From Symbiodinium natans (lineage: Eukaryota > Sar > Dinophyceae > Suessiales > Symbiodiniaceae), in the NCBI GenBank assembly GCA_905221605.1, contig CAJNDS010002435.1:318501-382500 (forward strand): a stretch of 64,000 bases of DNA. The letters are read 5' to 3'. The stretch's first letter is position 1, and each line of letters starts with the position of its first letter. A program made the position numbers and the translations under genes. The notes beneath the pieces are model-generated. The model ran no database searches. It was not told the origin of the DNA and saw only the letters and a list, made by a program, of their open reading frames with translations. Below are positions 42,301 to 54,106 of the stretch, piece after piece.

Positions 42301-43972
42301 TGTATGGCGTTTAATGAGGGTTTATAAGGTGTTACAGGCCTTGTTTAGGGTTTAACAGGGGTTTATAGGGCTTGATAGGGCTTTATGGGGTTCAATAGGG
42401 TTTAATGGGGTCTTATCGGGTTCATAGGGTGTCGGACAGTTTCCGGCATCTGGGGGTCCTTCGCTTCGTCTGCTAAGAGACTACGACTAAGGGTTGTCCA
42501 CATCCGCTGAATCTGTTTCTTACACAACAATCATGGGTTCCACTACTACCCCTCTATACTACCCCCTCCAGGTTCCCCCCTTAAGTAACCTTAATTAGGT
42601 TTAATTATCCCTAAATGAAACAACTGCTTCGGCTGCAATGGCTCCATGGTGCCAGGTATGTCGACTACGCTCACACACACACACCAAAGACCTAATCTTG
42701 AATCCATTCCAAACACCAAATGCCCCTAAAACTCCAACGTCACAGCCTTGCCCTAAACCCTAAACCCTTTTTTGCAAACTGGGCTTGCGAACTAACCCTA
42801 AACCCTAAACCCTAAGAAGCCCTAAACCCTAAACCCCATCCAGCAGGGCTGCGCCAGCCGGCGGAACTGGTCCGACGCCTCCCGGCTCGCGCCGTCGATG
42901 CCTGCGGCTGAAACAATCTGGGATTGGGAGGGGAAGGTGGGTGTTGGGGGTTAGGGTTTGGGGTTTAGGGTTTGGGGTCCGGGGTTCGAGTTTCGGGGTT
43001 TGGGGTTTGGGCGGGGAGGGAGGGAGGGAGGGGGCGGGGCCGAATTCTTATGGGTTATGCAAGCTATACAGGGCCGCGCGCATAGCTGAATGAGAATTAG
43101 GGATTAAGATTTGGGGTTTGGGGTTTCACTACAGGGCTTAGAGGGGGGGGGGGGGGGAGGCAAAAAATGTTACATTCTTATGGGTTCTGCAAGCTATACT
43201 GGGCTACATCAAATGGGCCCATAGAACTCCAAAACAAGCTTCATATCCCTGCCCAACTGCAGCGCAAGGGTGTAGGGCGTGGCGTGGCTTCGACTCGATT
43301 TCAGGCGTATGGCGTCGGGTTGACGGTTCATAGGGCAGACTGGTAGGCAGACACTGTGCCATGATGTCGAAAAGTCATCTCTCTGCACATCTCTACACGC
43401 GTGCCTGGCAGAAATACCAGCAGCGGTTTCGAAGTCGTCTCATCCGTCCCCCGACTTTGTCCTTCAAGCGTGGGGGGAGGGGCTGGGGGGGGGGGGGGGG
43501 GGGGAGGGAGGGGTTGGGGGGGGGGGGGGGGGGGGCAGTATCGTTTCACCTCGTGGGAGGGTTTCCGACGCGATAGATCCTGAAGATCCGACATAGCACT
43601 GGAGGACCTGCACTGGAAGTCAGACAAACGGTCTCTCCTGGATTGAATACACTGCTACCCTAATGCCAACCCTAAACCCTAAACCCTTGAACCCTAAACC
43701 CTTTTGTTGTCTTAACTCCAAGAGCCCCGAAAGGCTTTTGTAGCCGAGAGCTGCTCCTGGCAAGAGACCGGCGCCTGGGCGAAGGAGGTTAGGCCGGTCA
43801 AAGGTCTCCATTTGGAGCACAAAACTCTATTCTTTCATTGGACTTAGGGTTTTGGGGTTTGGGGGGGTTAGCGTGTTTTTGGGATCACAGGGTGCAAAGG
43901 ATCGTTTAGGTTGTGAAGTACGGTTGCATGTCGCCCGATAAAGGCCCGATCTGTGCCAAACCCGAACAATAT

Positions 43973-44073
43973 GGGGGTTTCCGAAATTTGGGGTACCTTG
44001 CTAGGGTCCTGCATACAAGGGAATCCTACTATTTACGGTCTATTGTAGGGGTCCCCTATTTTCGTAAACCCCC
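43973..44073. mobile_element. GGGGGTTTNCGAAA element, best preserved copy
   Basis: 101 bp from GGGGGTTTCCGAAATTTGGG to TATTTTCGTAAACCCCC; the ends are inverted repeats with one mismatch. Coding-like minus-strand sequence lies on both sides, so it probably acts as an intron. Confidence 0.8.
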
Positions 44074-44639
44074 TTATTGCGCTCAAAGGTGCGGTGGAAG
44101 CTCACCGCGTTGCGTGCCGTCTTGCGCCGGGCGGTCGGGCTAGCTACGCCGACAAAGCCTCCGCGTCCAAGGGCGCAGGCTTCAAAGGAATTGGGGTTCA
44201 TCTCACATGACTCGAATCCCCTAAACCCTAAACCCTGAACCCTCAACCCCGAAACCCTAAGCCTTCGTTTGTCAGAGTGCAGAAGTTGAGACGGGCAGGG
44301 GAAATATGGTCTAGCATGTTGAATGTCCTTTGCGCCTAGCCCATAACCTCCAGGCCTGAAACCAATATTCACAACCCCTTAGCTTACGCTGGCAGCCCCG
44401 TGTGCCCCGCCGTTGGCCTTGTAGAAAGCTCCGAAAACACCGATCACCCTGACGAAAAACCCTCTGAAAAACCCTCTTCAAACCCTCTCTTTAAGAAAAA
44501 AACTCTGGTAACCAGCTTCATACCCCTCTGAAACCCTCTTGAAAACCAACTGAGCTAAAGAGGCTTCTGCTAGGTCTCGAGACTTTCTTTTGAATGAACC
44601 TGAGGTAATGCAAAGCACAAGTGAAACAAGCTCTCGCTG

Positions 44640-44753
44640 GCTACGGGGAATTTTTCTTTCTTTCTTTCTTGATTTCTCTCTCTCTCCCTCTCTCTCTCTC
44701 TCTGTCTCCCTCTCTCTCTCTCTCTTTTTCTCTCTCTCCCTCTCTGTCTCCCG

Positions 44754-44795
<42 letters not shown>

Positions 44796-44842
44796 CCTCT
44801 CTCTCTCTCTGTCTCTCTCTCTCCCTCTCTCTCTCTCTCTCT
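44640..44842. repeat. TC microsatellite (about 200 bp)
   Basis: Nearly pure TC with CTCCC and CTGTC interruptions, preceded by TTTC units. The Ser/Leu and Arg/Glu ORFs here are artefacts of the repeat. Confidence 0.95.
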
Positions 44843-44844
44843 CA

Positions 44845-45030
44845 GCTTCATACCCGTCTTAAACCCTCTTAAAACCCTCTTGCTCAAAACCCTCTTGAAC
44901 CCTCTTAAGACCTCTTACGCAAAAATGAAGAAAAACCAAGTAAAAAAAATAGTAGCAATCATAATAACAATAATAATAATAAACGATAAACAAGAAAATT
45001 AAGTGACCAAAAACGTTTTCAAGCCCCCTG
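44845..45030. other. AT-rich stretch with CCCTCTTAAAA-type repeats
   Basis: Degenerate AAACCCTCTTAAAACCCTCT units pass into A-rich sequence with AATAATAAT runs. Similar CCCTCT units precede the TC microsatellite at 44455-44555. No gene is seen. Confidence 0.6.
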
Positions 45031-45526
45031 AAGCTTCGCCTCCGAGGGTGGGCCCGCAGACCCGCCAGCCCAGGCCCAGCGCGCACAGCAGCCACGCCAG
45101 ATGTCGCGCAGGGTTCCGAGGTCGAAGCATTGTGGGCCCCACTAATTAAGCCAATAAAAGCGGCTTCTGGTGCAGGGTTTCGGGTTTAGGGTTTAGGGTC
45201 TGGGGTTTAGGGTTTAGAGTTTGGGGTTTTGTGTTCAGGGGTGTAGGGTTTAGGGCTTCGGGTTTTAGGGGGCATAAAGGGGTCTTGTGTCTGGCGGGGG
45301 TCTTAGGAATGAGGGTTGTTTTAGGGCTGTTAGAAGGAGGACTTTTTCGGGCTTTCAAACGTTGAGGAATGTCATCACTTCCCTGCTCAAAGCCGGAGAT
45401 CCAGCAAGAAAGGGGTTAGGGTTTAGGGTTTAGGGTTTAGGGTTTAGGGTTTAGGGTTTGGGGTTTAGGGTTTAGGGTTCTGCAAGACTACAGGCGTTCG
45501 TGGAAGATTGAACCCGCGAAGAGCCT

Positions 45527-45931
45527 GTGTCAACGTCCCAGCTTGCCACTTTGCATTTAGAACTCGCTACTAACCGCTGCGCTGGGCGAGCTTCTTCGCA
45601 AGAAGGCATGCCGGAAGATCTGCCAGGATGCATGTTGTCTGAGAGTACTGTGCTGCCATGTGCCGTGTGCTTGCACATCAACAACAAGGCGGATGGGGGA
45701 GAGGGGGGAATTCCTATGGGCCCTACAAAGAGCATGCACTGCCGTGGCATTGTGCGCAGATTGAAGCAAGCAATTAACCATCAAAGTCCACTTTACAGCG
45801 CAAACTTCTGCTGTGACAACTCTGTGCTCACACAGGGAAAGACAGAATCGTGCTTAGGTATGCAGGTGCAACGAGCGCACGCTACAACATGCCTCAAGGT
45901 ACGAGCGCTACAGGGCCCATTCAACTCTTAA
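45527..45931 (+). CDS. Uncertain 134-codon ORF
   Basis: An uninterrupted plus-strand frame with start and stop (MSTSQLATLHLELATNRCAG ... LQGPFNS). No motif is recognised and the opposite strand is open for much of it as well, so it may be chance. Confidence 0.2.
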   Translation: MSTSQLATLHLELATNRCAGRASSQEGMPEDLPGCMLSESTVLPCAVCLHINNKADGGEGGIPMGPTKSMHCRGIVRRLKQAINHQSPLYSANFCCDNSVLTQGKTESCLGMQVQRAHATTCLKVRALQGPFNS

Positions 45932-46399
45932 ACTTGCGGACTAAATGGACCCTCTACGAAAACGGTGTGTGTCCTATGCGCCTTGAGAGCAGGGAACGTA
46001 GTGACATGGAGTCCCCATTTTGGGGATCATAGGGTCTCCGAAGCACAGCCTGCCGATAAGGTCGGCAGGCAACCGAGCTTCCGGGCCGGATCTGATGGCG
46101 CTGACCTTGGGGGCACACGGGGACGAGGGCCTCTCCGTCAGGGCTCAGATGAAGAAGCGTGGGGGGGTTGGGGGGGGGGGGGCTTCTTAAGCACCTCTGG
46201 ATGATGGAACACTGCCCATGACAGCACCCAAGAAGAGATTATCGCTTCGAGAACCCACATTCCACTGGAGATCCGACCCCTCAGCTCCTCCTGACTCTCG
46301 GCTCCCTCTAATTGCGGGGCTCTGTCATAGAAGAGGCTTACTTCTCCAATAACCAAGGGAAAAAAAGGCTGAACTTCATATTCCTCACTCAATAAGGAG

Positions 46400-47120
46400 A
46401 CCCAACAGGTTTATATAGACCCCCCCCCACCCCTAGCTATGGGAAACCCATCAGAGTCATGCGGCTTTGGTTAGGTCGGCTACCTCTAAGAGCATGACTA
46501 CTCACATTGCTCGAAAATTCCTCTGAACCCCAAACCCCAAACCCCAAACCCTAAACCCTAAAACCCTAAACCCTAAACCCTAAACCCTAAAACCCTAAAA
46601 CCCTAAAACCCTAAAACCCCAAAACCCTAAAACCCTAAAACCCTAAAACCCTAAACCCTAAAACCCTAAAACCCCAAAACCCTAAAACCCTAAAACCCTA
46701 AAACCCTAAAACCCGAAAACCCTAAAACCCTAAACCCTAAACCCTAAACCCTAAACCCTAAACCCCAAACCCTAAACCCTAAAACCCTGAGGCTGCAGCA
46801 ATGACTTCAGGACACTCCTGGGCTTCCTGTATCCCCAAGCAGCGGAGCACCTGAAGGGAGGCCGGCTTAGGGTTTAGGGTTTAGGGTTTAGGGTTTAGGG
46901 TTTAGGGTTTAGGGTTTAGGGTTTAGGGTGTAGGGTTTAGGTTTAGGGTTTAGGGGTTAGGGGTTAGGGCTTAATCCGAGCACGTGTTTAATTAAACCCC
47001 CCAGATTTAAAGAAATTTTTTTTCCCGGAAGCCCGCCGGAAGACTACTTTCCATTAGGGTGGATTTCGGCTGGAGATAACCCCCCACATTTAAAGAAATT
47101 TTTTTGGGAGGGTTGCAAAA
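46400..47120. repeat. AAACCCTAAAA variant array, TTTAGGG array and a duplicated AT-rich block
   Basis: 46520-46795 is a 275-bp array mixing CCCTAAA and CCCTAAAA units; 46868-46975 is mostly TTTAGGG. The block CCAGATTTAAAGAAATTTTT (about 47002) recurs at 47085 as CCACATTTAAAGAAATTTTT, flanking 60 bp of unique sequence. Confidence 0.85.
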
Positions 47121-47424
47121 TTTTGAAACTCAGCCTTTCGGAGAGCTTTTTTTTGCTTCTGCAGGAAAGTTTGGATCGATGTGAAACATCAGTCCTATTG
47201 TTTCCTATTGTTTTCAATACGTTCTTATTGTTTTTAATAGAGAAACCGCACGGGGCCATGGTCCAACTATTGCGGAACCCTGCCTTCCTTATTGTGGCGG
47301 GGGGGGGGGGACCCCTCCCAATTAAACAGGTGCTCGGATTAGGGTTTAGGGTTCGCTTTTGTTTTTCTAGTCTTTGTTTCTTCCCGTGGGTTTGCTTTTT
47401 TGCGACCTGCCTGAGATTAAGGGG

Positions 47425-47665
47425 TTTAGGGTTGAGGGCGTCACCTCGTACAGCGTTCTGGCAAACATGGTCGGCTTCCGCGCGGTGTTTGCGAAATACC
47501 CCTACTGGAACTCTCGCAACCCTAACCCAAACCCTAAACCCTAAACCAGAGGAGCTTGGGCTGGTGCTGCACTTGTGTCGTGGCATGTGCACCCTTGAGG
47601 GAAACAAGACGAACGCGACCAGGGCCCCGCAAACTCATGCACCGGTGAAGTTGTTAAGGTTAAGG
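47425..47665 (+). CDS. Coding-like segments on the plus strand
   Basis: 47428-47515 reads GVTSYSVLANMVGFRAVFAK followed by YPYWNSR, more protein-like than the minus reading; 47550-47655 reads GLVLHLCRGMCTLEGNKTNA. A CCCTAAA array separates them. They may be two exons of a plus-strand gene or a fragment. Not recognised. Confidence 0.3.
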
Positions 47666-47953
47666 TCAGACCCTAAACCCCAAACCCCAAACCCCAAACC
47701 CTAAACCCTAAACCCTAAACCCTAAACCCTAAACTTTCCCAGGCGTTAGCCTGGCTTACTCTTTGGGCTCCCAGCGTGGCAGGTGGCGTTCATTGCCGCC
47801 CGTGCGCGACTGGCGGGCGGTCCTGGGATGTAGGGATTTAGGGTTTAAGGGTTTTAGGGAGGGTTTAAGGGTTTTAGGGTTTAGGGTTTAGGGTTTAGGG
47901 TTGTAGGGTTTAAGGGTTTGAGGCTTTACGGTGTAGGGTTTAGGGTTGTAGGG

Positions 47954-48000
47954 ATTTCGTACACTTCTCGATTTGTGCGTGTCATCCTTGCGCAGGGGCC

Positions 48001-48032
<32 letters not shown>

Positions 48033-48052
48033 TCGGATGATCCCCGAAGGTA
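47954..48052 (-). ncRNA. U6: U6 spliceosomal RNA
   Basis: Minus strand contains the conserved U6 core: AAAATTGGAACGATACAGAG, AGATTAGCATGGCCCCTGCG and CAAGGATGACACGC in the correct order, with the ACAGAGA box, the AGC triad and a 5' hairpin CCTTCGGGG. The 3' end (GAAGTGTACGAAATCC) does not run into the oligo-T usual for RNA polymerase III termination. It is embedded between TTTAGGG-type repeats. It is either a functional gene with unusual ends or a recent retro-copy. Confidence 0.93.
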
Positions 48053-48320
48053 GGGATTTAGGGTTTGAGGGTTTTAGGCTTTAGGGCTTAGGGTTGTAGG
48101 GTTTAGGGTTTTCTTAGGGTTTTGGGGTTCAGGGGTTTAGGTTTAAGGGTTTCGGGGTTTAGGGGTTTAGGGGTTTTTTTGGTGTCTAGCGGTTTGTAGG
48201 TTTAGGGGTTTGGAGGTTTAGGGGTTTAGGGGTTCCGGGGTTTAGGGGTTCAGGGGGTTTAGGGGTTTAGGGGTTTAGGGGTTTAGGGGTTTTGGGTTCT
48301 GATCCGGAATCTATCTCGCA
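48053..48320. repeat. Degenerate GGGTTTAGGG-type sequence next to U6
   Basis: Variants such as GGGGTTTAGGGGTT dominate; no coding or RNA feature is seen. It begins directly at the U6 5' end. Confidence 0.8.
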
Positions 48321-49035
48321 GACAATGAGCCCTAGTCTTGTGAAAGAAGGGGGCCTCGAGGCCTCGAGCCTAAAGCCTCTGGAGCTTTGGGGTCCTAGTC
48401 AGGTTTATCCATCAAAGACCTCTTTCCGCAAAAAGTGAAGTTGTTGAAAGAGAGTCCGACCCCGAAATGGGGGAGGAAAGTGCAGCCGCCACCTCAACCA
48501 TTCCTCTACGATTTGCTTCAGAACCCAGGCACACCTTTCTCACAGACGGAAAAGGATGTTTCGCCAGCTACACATTGTATTTGGCAGACTTCCCTTTCTG
48601 AGTCTTTGAGGGTAGAGTGGGCTGGCATGGGAAACCATATTTCCCCCCCCCCCCCCCACATCCGCCCCAAACCCTAAAACCCTAAACCCTAACCCTAAAC
48701 CCTAAACCCGGCCTTTCACCCGCAGATCCCGGGCATACTCGATGGAGCCTGCAGGCTTCTTGGCCTGCGGGTCAGCCACGCCCAGGGCTCAGTAGGGTTT
48801 GGGATTCATGGCTTCTAGGTTTTGTAGACCCCAAACCCTAAACCCTAGCCCTAAACCCTAAACCCTAAACCCTAAACCCTAAACCCTAAACCCTAAACCC
48901 TAAACCCGATCCCTTCCTAGGATTTTGGGGGGCTTGGGGTGCCGACCTCTGCCTCGCTTTTCCGGACATGCGCAAGCCAGAAGCCCAGCCGGCGGAGGGG
49001 GGACTCCCAGATGTACCTGGGAACCCACTTAGGAG
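48320..49035. other. Mixed stretch with arrays and two possible exons
   Basis: Unassigned sequence to 48660 with a poly-C run (48642-48657), CCCTAAA arrays at 48668-48708 and 48828-48907, and the exon-like segments at 48790-48705 and 49015-48930. Confidence 0.5.
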
Positions 49036-49140
49036 GTTTAGGGTTTAGGGTTTAGGGTTTAGGGTTTAGGGTTTAGGGTTTTAGGGTTTAGGGTTTAGGG
49101 TTTAGGGTTTAGGGTTTAGGGTTTAGGGTTTAGGGTACTT
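49036..49140. repeat. TTTAGGG array
   Basis: Fourteen or so units with one TTTTAGGG variant. It lies beside the exon-like segment at 49015-48930. Confidence 0.95.
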
Positions 49141-50280
49141 ACAACCCCAATGAAAACTGTACTTTAAAGCCCCTTAACTCCGGCTAGAAGTAAACCCAAC
49201 AAATTGGAGATGTAAGTACCCATGAAGCTCCAAGCAGGGCCCTCAAATCCTCGAGGGCAGACCCTTCCCCAACGCTGGTTTTGTCACCCGCATAGCTGGA
49301 CGAACCAAGAGCTCTGAGGTTTAGGGCCATTATAGGTTTTAGGTCGAGGGTTTAGGAATTCAGTGGCCCGTAAGACTGGAAGGATACACCTTGATGGACT
49401 GCCCGGTTCACACACCCCCGAACGGCCGCCCCCGAAGCATAGGATGTGGGGTTCAGAGGTGCGAGCTAAGGGTGGTACAGGAGGGACTCTGTTGAGGGAT
49501 GCAAGATGGCTGGGAATAAGAGTATTATTAACCTGTACATGCGTCCTTCAATCACGGGTTCGTTTGTAGGCTTCGTTTGCTCTGTTCATGGGCGTTCTCT
49601 TCGTTTCACGCGTTTTCTCTTTTTGTTAAAAGTGCGAAGTAAGCGAATGAATGAGTTTATGAGTGAGTGAATGAACAAGCATATGAAGTGAATGCGAGAA
49701 CGGAGTGGGAATATGATTATCAGTCAACACAGTCAATGCACAACCTTGTAAGCGCGCGAACGCAACACACAAATGGTTCTGTTCGTGAGCGCGTAATTAT
49801 TAAGTATTACATCGTCTTGAAGGGCGCTCCCGCAATAATAATGTAATGCATCCAGGGTTACACGGATGTGTATATATATATATATATACACCCACATGAA
49901 AATCGTGGATTACCCGCGGAGGTAACATGACACTAACAAGACTCATACTGACAATAATCATCACAAAACCTACACACACACACACAGGTGTGTGCGTGTG
50001 TAGACCTTTTTGGGGGACTACTTAGGTATCCAAGGACAATTTTGTCCCCAAGCCCTAAACCTTAGTTGCCCAGTAACCTAGGATCACAACAAAAAAAAAA
50101 AAGGAATAGGGGCACTACTAGGCATCCTACCTCAACCTTGATGGGTTGCAGTCCAAGTAGAACCCCCACACGATGGACCTTAAACCCTAAACCCTGAACC
50201 CTAATCCCTAAAACCTAAACCCTCTAAACCCTAAACCCTAAACCCTCAACCCTAAACCCTAAACCCTGCACCGAATCCAT
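49140..50280. other. Unassigned AT-richer stretch
   Basis: Includes an 18-mer CACCCGCATAGCTGGACG (49288) shared with 4840, a TA run at 49872-49888, CA/TG microsatellite at 49970-50002, and the block CCCAGTAACCTAGGAT / GGGGCACTACTAGGCATCCT (50068-50130) also found at 32470-32590. ORFs at 49363 and 49800 are unsupported. Confidence 0.5.
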
Positions 50281-50352
50281 CTCCAAGGCTTCCGCGACGG
50301 CGACAGCAGCTCCCAGCGAGACTTCGCGTGCTGGGCCTTTGAGGGAGACTCC

Positions 50353-50608
50353 GGAGGGTTTAGGGTTTAGGGTTTAGGGTTTAGGGTTAGGGTTTAGGGT
50401 TTAGGGTTTAGGGTTTAGGGTTCAGGGTTCAGGGTTCAGGGTTCAGGGTTCAGGGTTCAGGGTTCAGGGTTCAGGGTTCAGGGTTCAGGGTTTAGGGTTT
50501 AGGGTTTAGGGTTTAGGGTTTAGGGTTTAGGGTTTAGGGTTTTGGGTTTAGGGTTTAGGGTTTCGGGTTTCGGGTTTCGGGTTTAGGGTTTAGGGTTTAG
50601 GGTTTAGG
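50353..50608. repeat. Long TTTAGGG / TTCAGGG / TTTCGGG array
   Basis: 255 bp; blocks of a single variant follow one another (TTTAGGG, then at least twelve TTCAGGG, then TTTAGGG, then TTTCGGG, then TTTAGGG), a pattern of local spread of variants. Confidence 0.95.
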
Positions 50609-50911
50609 CACGAACATCCCCTGCACCCGCACGCCCTCCCCCCAACACCAGAGTCCCTCAACACACGCCTGGTGCGATGCCTGCTCATGTAGGTCAGGCC
50701 GTCCGCCTCCGACATTGCCAGAGGACTTCTGGGTTCGGAAGGGTTTAGGGCTTCAGGGTTTGGAGTCTAGGGGCTCAGGGTTTAGAGTTTAAGTGGACTG
50801 TAGGGCTGAGTTGAAGCAAACTCAGCTCTAGCAGTTCGGGGTTGAGTGGCTTCTGGGCTCTTCTGGGGCGTAGATGAAACCCTCAACCCTAGTACCACAC
50901 CCCAAGACATT

Positions 50912-51027
50912 TGGGGGGGGTTACGGAAACAGGGGACCCCCAATGTAGATCCCTAAATAGTCGGATCCCTTGTGAAAAAGACCCCAAGAAGGTACCCCTA
51001 ATTTCGGAAACCCCCATCTCCGGTTCA
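50912..51027. mobile_element. GGGGGTTTNCGAAA family element, opposite orientation
   Basis: Reverse orientation copy: GGGGGTTACGGAAACAGGGG at the left, AGGTACCCCTAATTTCGGAA and ACCCCC at the right. Confidence 0.75.
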
Positions 51028-51029
51028 GG

Positions 51030-52880
51030 GCCCAGTTCCAAATTCTTCAGGTAGGGGCCCGAAAGTAGATAGAACAGAATTAACTTCTACACGGCGGTCA
51101 TGCCCTTCTGTGTGCCCCAACGTGAAAGTTAAAGCCTTACGGTTTAAAGGGGATCTACTTTTGGGATCCTTTCAGGGGTCTGACCCGAAAACCGAAACCC
51201 TAAACCCTATGATGGGTACATGTAAGGACCGACCATCAGACCCTTCTTGCATCTCAGCCTCTGGTCTGCTGGCCGGGCAACGGTCTGCACCCCACGCAGT
51301 AGCAGATTCACCGCTGGGACCCTGAAACCCTTTTTACAGGGTTTAGGGTTAAGGGTTTAGGGACCCTAAACCCTGGAAGCGGCCTAGCAATGAAAAGGAA
51401 GGCCCGTAATCATCTCAATCAGGGTTTAGGGTTTAGGGGCGAGGGTTTACAGTTTCCTTTTTCTCCCCTGCGCAGATAAATGGCGGCCGGCTCGCACACT
51501 TTTTGCTGTGGCAGTGTGGGAAGCTGGAAGGTCAAGTATGAAAATTATGCAAGAACTAGAACAGAACTTGAAAAATGTTTTCCCCATGCAATCTAACGAA
51601 ATAGTGCAAATGCCATGTAAGTCTATACTACATATGATATATATATATACACACACATATACATGCTCCCCCCCCCCCCCGCCCTCATTGATCCACCGTT
51701 TTCGGCTTCAAACCTCTGAAAATACGCTTTGTGAATGGCGTTAGCCTAAATAATCTGAATGTCTTGTGTTGTTACCCACCAAACATCTTTTGGATGTCGC
51801 TGGCCTAGGTTGCAGCGGACACACATGTAACCTCTCAACACATGCTGTGTGAACGGCCCTAGCTAAAATAATCTGAGAGTATTGTGTTGTTACGCACAAA
51901 ATCATTTTCAGACCTAGGCAATAGGGTTTTGTGTTCTGAGGATGTACAGGCTCTCCTAGGCGTCTCACTCTTTAGGATTTAGCGAAAAGGGCTTAGGGTT
52001 TAGTGAACCCGCTCTTAGGGTTTAGGGAATAGGATTTAGGGAGTGTCATTAGGAAGAATGAGATTTAGGGATCCCGCTCTTTAGGACTCAGCGACAAGAT
52101 TTGCGTAATGCGGATAGCTTTTTTAGGATTTAGCGACAAGATTTGGGGGGGGGGGGGGGGGTAGTTTTTTCGGATGTACGGGCTGTCCTAGGGTCCTAGG
52201 GCCTCTTACTGGCCTCTTGATGGCGCATGTACATGGAATGACAGACGTTCAGCTTGGAAATTCAATGCTGGGCTCGGATCCAAGACGCAAGATTCAAGAT
52301 GCCTGAAAAGATTTCCTGGGCATCTTGAATCTTGAGCCTTGGATCCTGCCCTAATATTGTACTTCAAGATTCCGTATTGAACTTTAATATTGGGTTGAGC
52401 TTCAATGCTCCAATGACGGGTTCGCAAGAGTGATTCAAGCCGAAAACGGTGGATCAATTGGCGGGGGGCGGGGTTCCATGTGTGTATAAATATTATCTAT
52501 CAGTTCTTACAATATACTGTATTTATACTTGAAAATCTATACAGACAGCACATGATTGGAGGGGGGCGGGGGGGGAGGGGGGGGGGCGGGGGGGCGGGCG
52601 TGGGAAAAACGGAGTTTGGGGGTTTGGGGCCCTAAACCCTATAAACCCTAAACCGTGTAGGAGCCACCCGTCTCCTCACACTGGCCACGACTTCTGACAA
52701 GCTCTTGTCTAGGTTCCAGCTTTCGAGCATCAAGATGCCCAAAAAGGCGCCTCAATCCCGCCAATCCTTCCAAAACATCCTTTATTTCGAGGGAGCGCAC
52801 AGACACGAAACCCAAGAGCAACAACAAAAGGGTGCCCTTTATTGGGTTGAAGGGGTTTACAAGAATTAGAAGGGACCCTA
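51030..52880. other. Largely non-coding stretch
   Basis: AT-rich with a TA/CA run (51636-51662), poly-C (51668-51681), G runs (52144-52162, 52558-52600), and an imperfect inverted repeat around 52265-52335 (CAAGATTCAAGATGCC and GGCATCTTGAATCTTG). Segments at 51770-51800 and 51860-51895 are near duplicates. No gene is recognised. Confidence 0.5.
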
Positions 52881-53461
52881 AACCCCTCTAAGTTCTGGGA
52901 CATGTTTCTGCCCTCAACACCCGAAGCTCTCAAAGCCGGGACGCAGGCCTGAAGCGGGCCCCCGAAAGTCTGCAACACGGGTGAAACCTACACTCCCCAT
53001 CGCCGGGCCCTCACTCACCAGGACCGACACTTTTCACGCCTGAGCTGCAACAGGTCTTCATCAAAGCAGGATTTGGGGTTTAGAGTTTTGGACCCTTTTT
53101 TACCAATTTACCTGCAGATTAGTACCTGCAGATTAGCAGTAAGTAGCCCCCCTATTTGGTAGGTATAACTCGTAATAATGTAGGTAGATAGGGTCCCAGG
53201 TAGGATTTGTTTAGGGTGAGAGCTCCGTGGTTGAAAGATCCATCCGTATCAATGTGCTTACATCACGTCCCCACAAACCCTAAACCCCGAACTCTAAACC
53301 CTAAACCCTAAACCCCAAACCCTAAACCCTAACCCTAAACCCCACAAATCAAGAGAAGGAGCCAAGTCCTTGCTTCTCGTCCTGGCAGTGCTTCCGCAAA
53401 CGGCGGAACCGCTGCTGTGGAAAAGTCCAGGTCAGCTTCACCTGCTTCATTTGGATCGACT

Positions 53462-53630
53462 CTCACTCGCTCTCTCTTCTCTTCTCTCTTCTCTCTTCTC
53501 TCTTCTCTCTTCTCTCTTCTCTCTTCTCTCTTCTCTCTCCTCTCTCCTCTCTCCTCTCTCCTCTCTCCTCTCTCCTCTCTCCTCTCTCCTCTCTCCTCTC
53601 TCTCTCTCTCTCTCTCCCTCTGCTTGGACT
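53462..53630. repeat. TCTCTTC / TCTCTCC 7-bp tandem repeat
   Basis: About nine TCTCTTC units are followed by about nine TCTCTCC units and a short TC run. The unit length equals that of the telomere-like repeat but the sequence is unrelated. ORFs here are low-complexity artefacts. Confidence 0.9.
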
Positions 53631-54007
53631 CCACCTCTGATCCTGTCTCTGTCTTTCTATCTCTCTTTCATGGGGCAGGGGGAGGGTCGCACCAGGGGGC
53701 AAGCCTGCCCTGTTGCCCTGTCTCTCGCTCGTCGCTCGCAAATCTGCGAAGCGATGCGATTACTATAAATCTGCTGATCTAAACAGCATGAAAAGTTTAA
53801 ATTGCGGGTTTACAGGGTTTACAGGGCGTATGGAGTTCATGGTTTAGGGGGGGGGGGGGGGGGCTTGTGAGGATTCTGGGACTAGAGCTCAGAACCTGCA
53901 CTCTCCCCGCACCTCACTTGGACCAACCATTTCCACGGCCACCGTTTGCACCTCATCAGGTCGGGTTTCGGGGGCCCCGATCGAGTCCCTAAAGCCTAAA
54001 CCCTAAT

Positions 54008-54106
54008 AAGGGGGTTTACGAAAGTAGCCTAATATAGGCCCCAAATTGTAGGATTCCCATTTTTATTCGCAACCCGAAAAGGTTCCCCTAATTTCGGAAA
54101 CACCCA
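54008..54106. mobile_element. GGGGGTTTNCGAAA family element, opposite orientation
   Basis: GGGGGTTTACGAAAGTAGCC at the left and CCCCTAATTTCGGAAACACC at the right; ends are near-perfect inverted repeats. Confidence 0.75.

Noticed and set aside
43328-43627. Pro-rich and Gly-rich ORFs over poly-G runs
   Set aside because: Caused by long G homopolymers (43476-43540); length is also likely unreliable in sequencing.
44570-44887. ORFs of alternating Arg/Glu or Ser/Leu (also 53335-53782)
   Set aside because: Translations of TC and TCTCTTC microsatellites.
46520-46795. Regular repeats as a CRISPR array
   Set aside because: Contiguous telomere-like units without spacers, in a eukaryotic genome.
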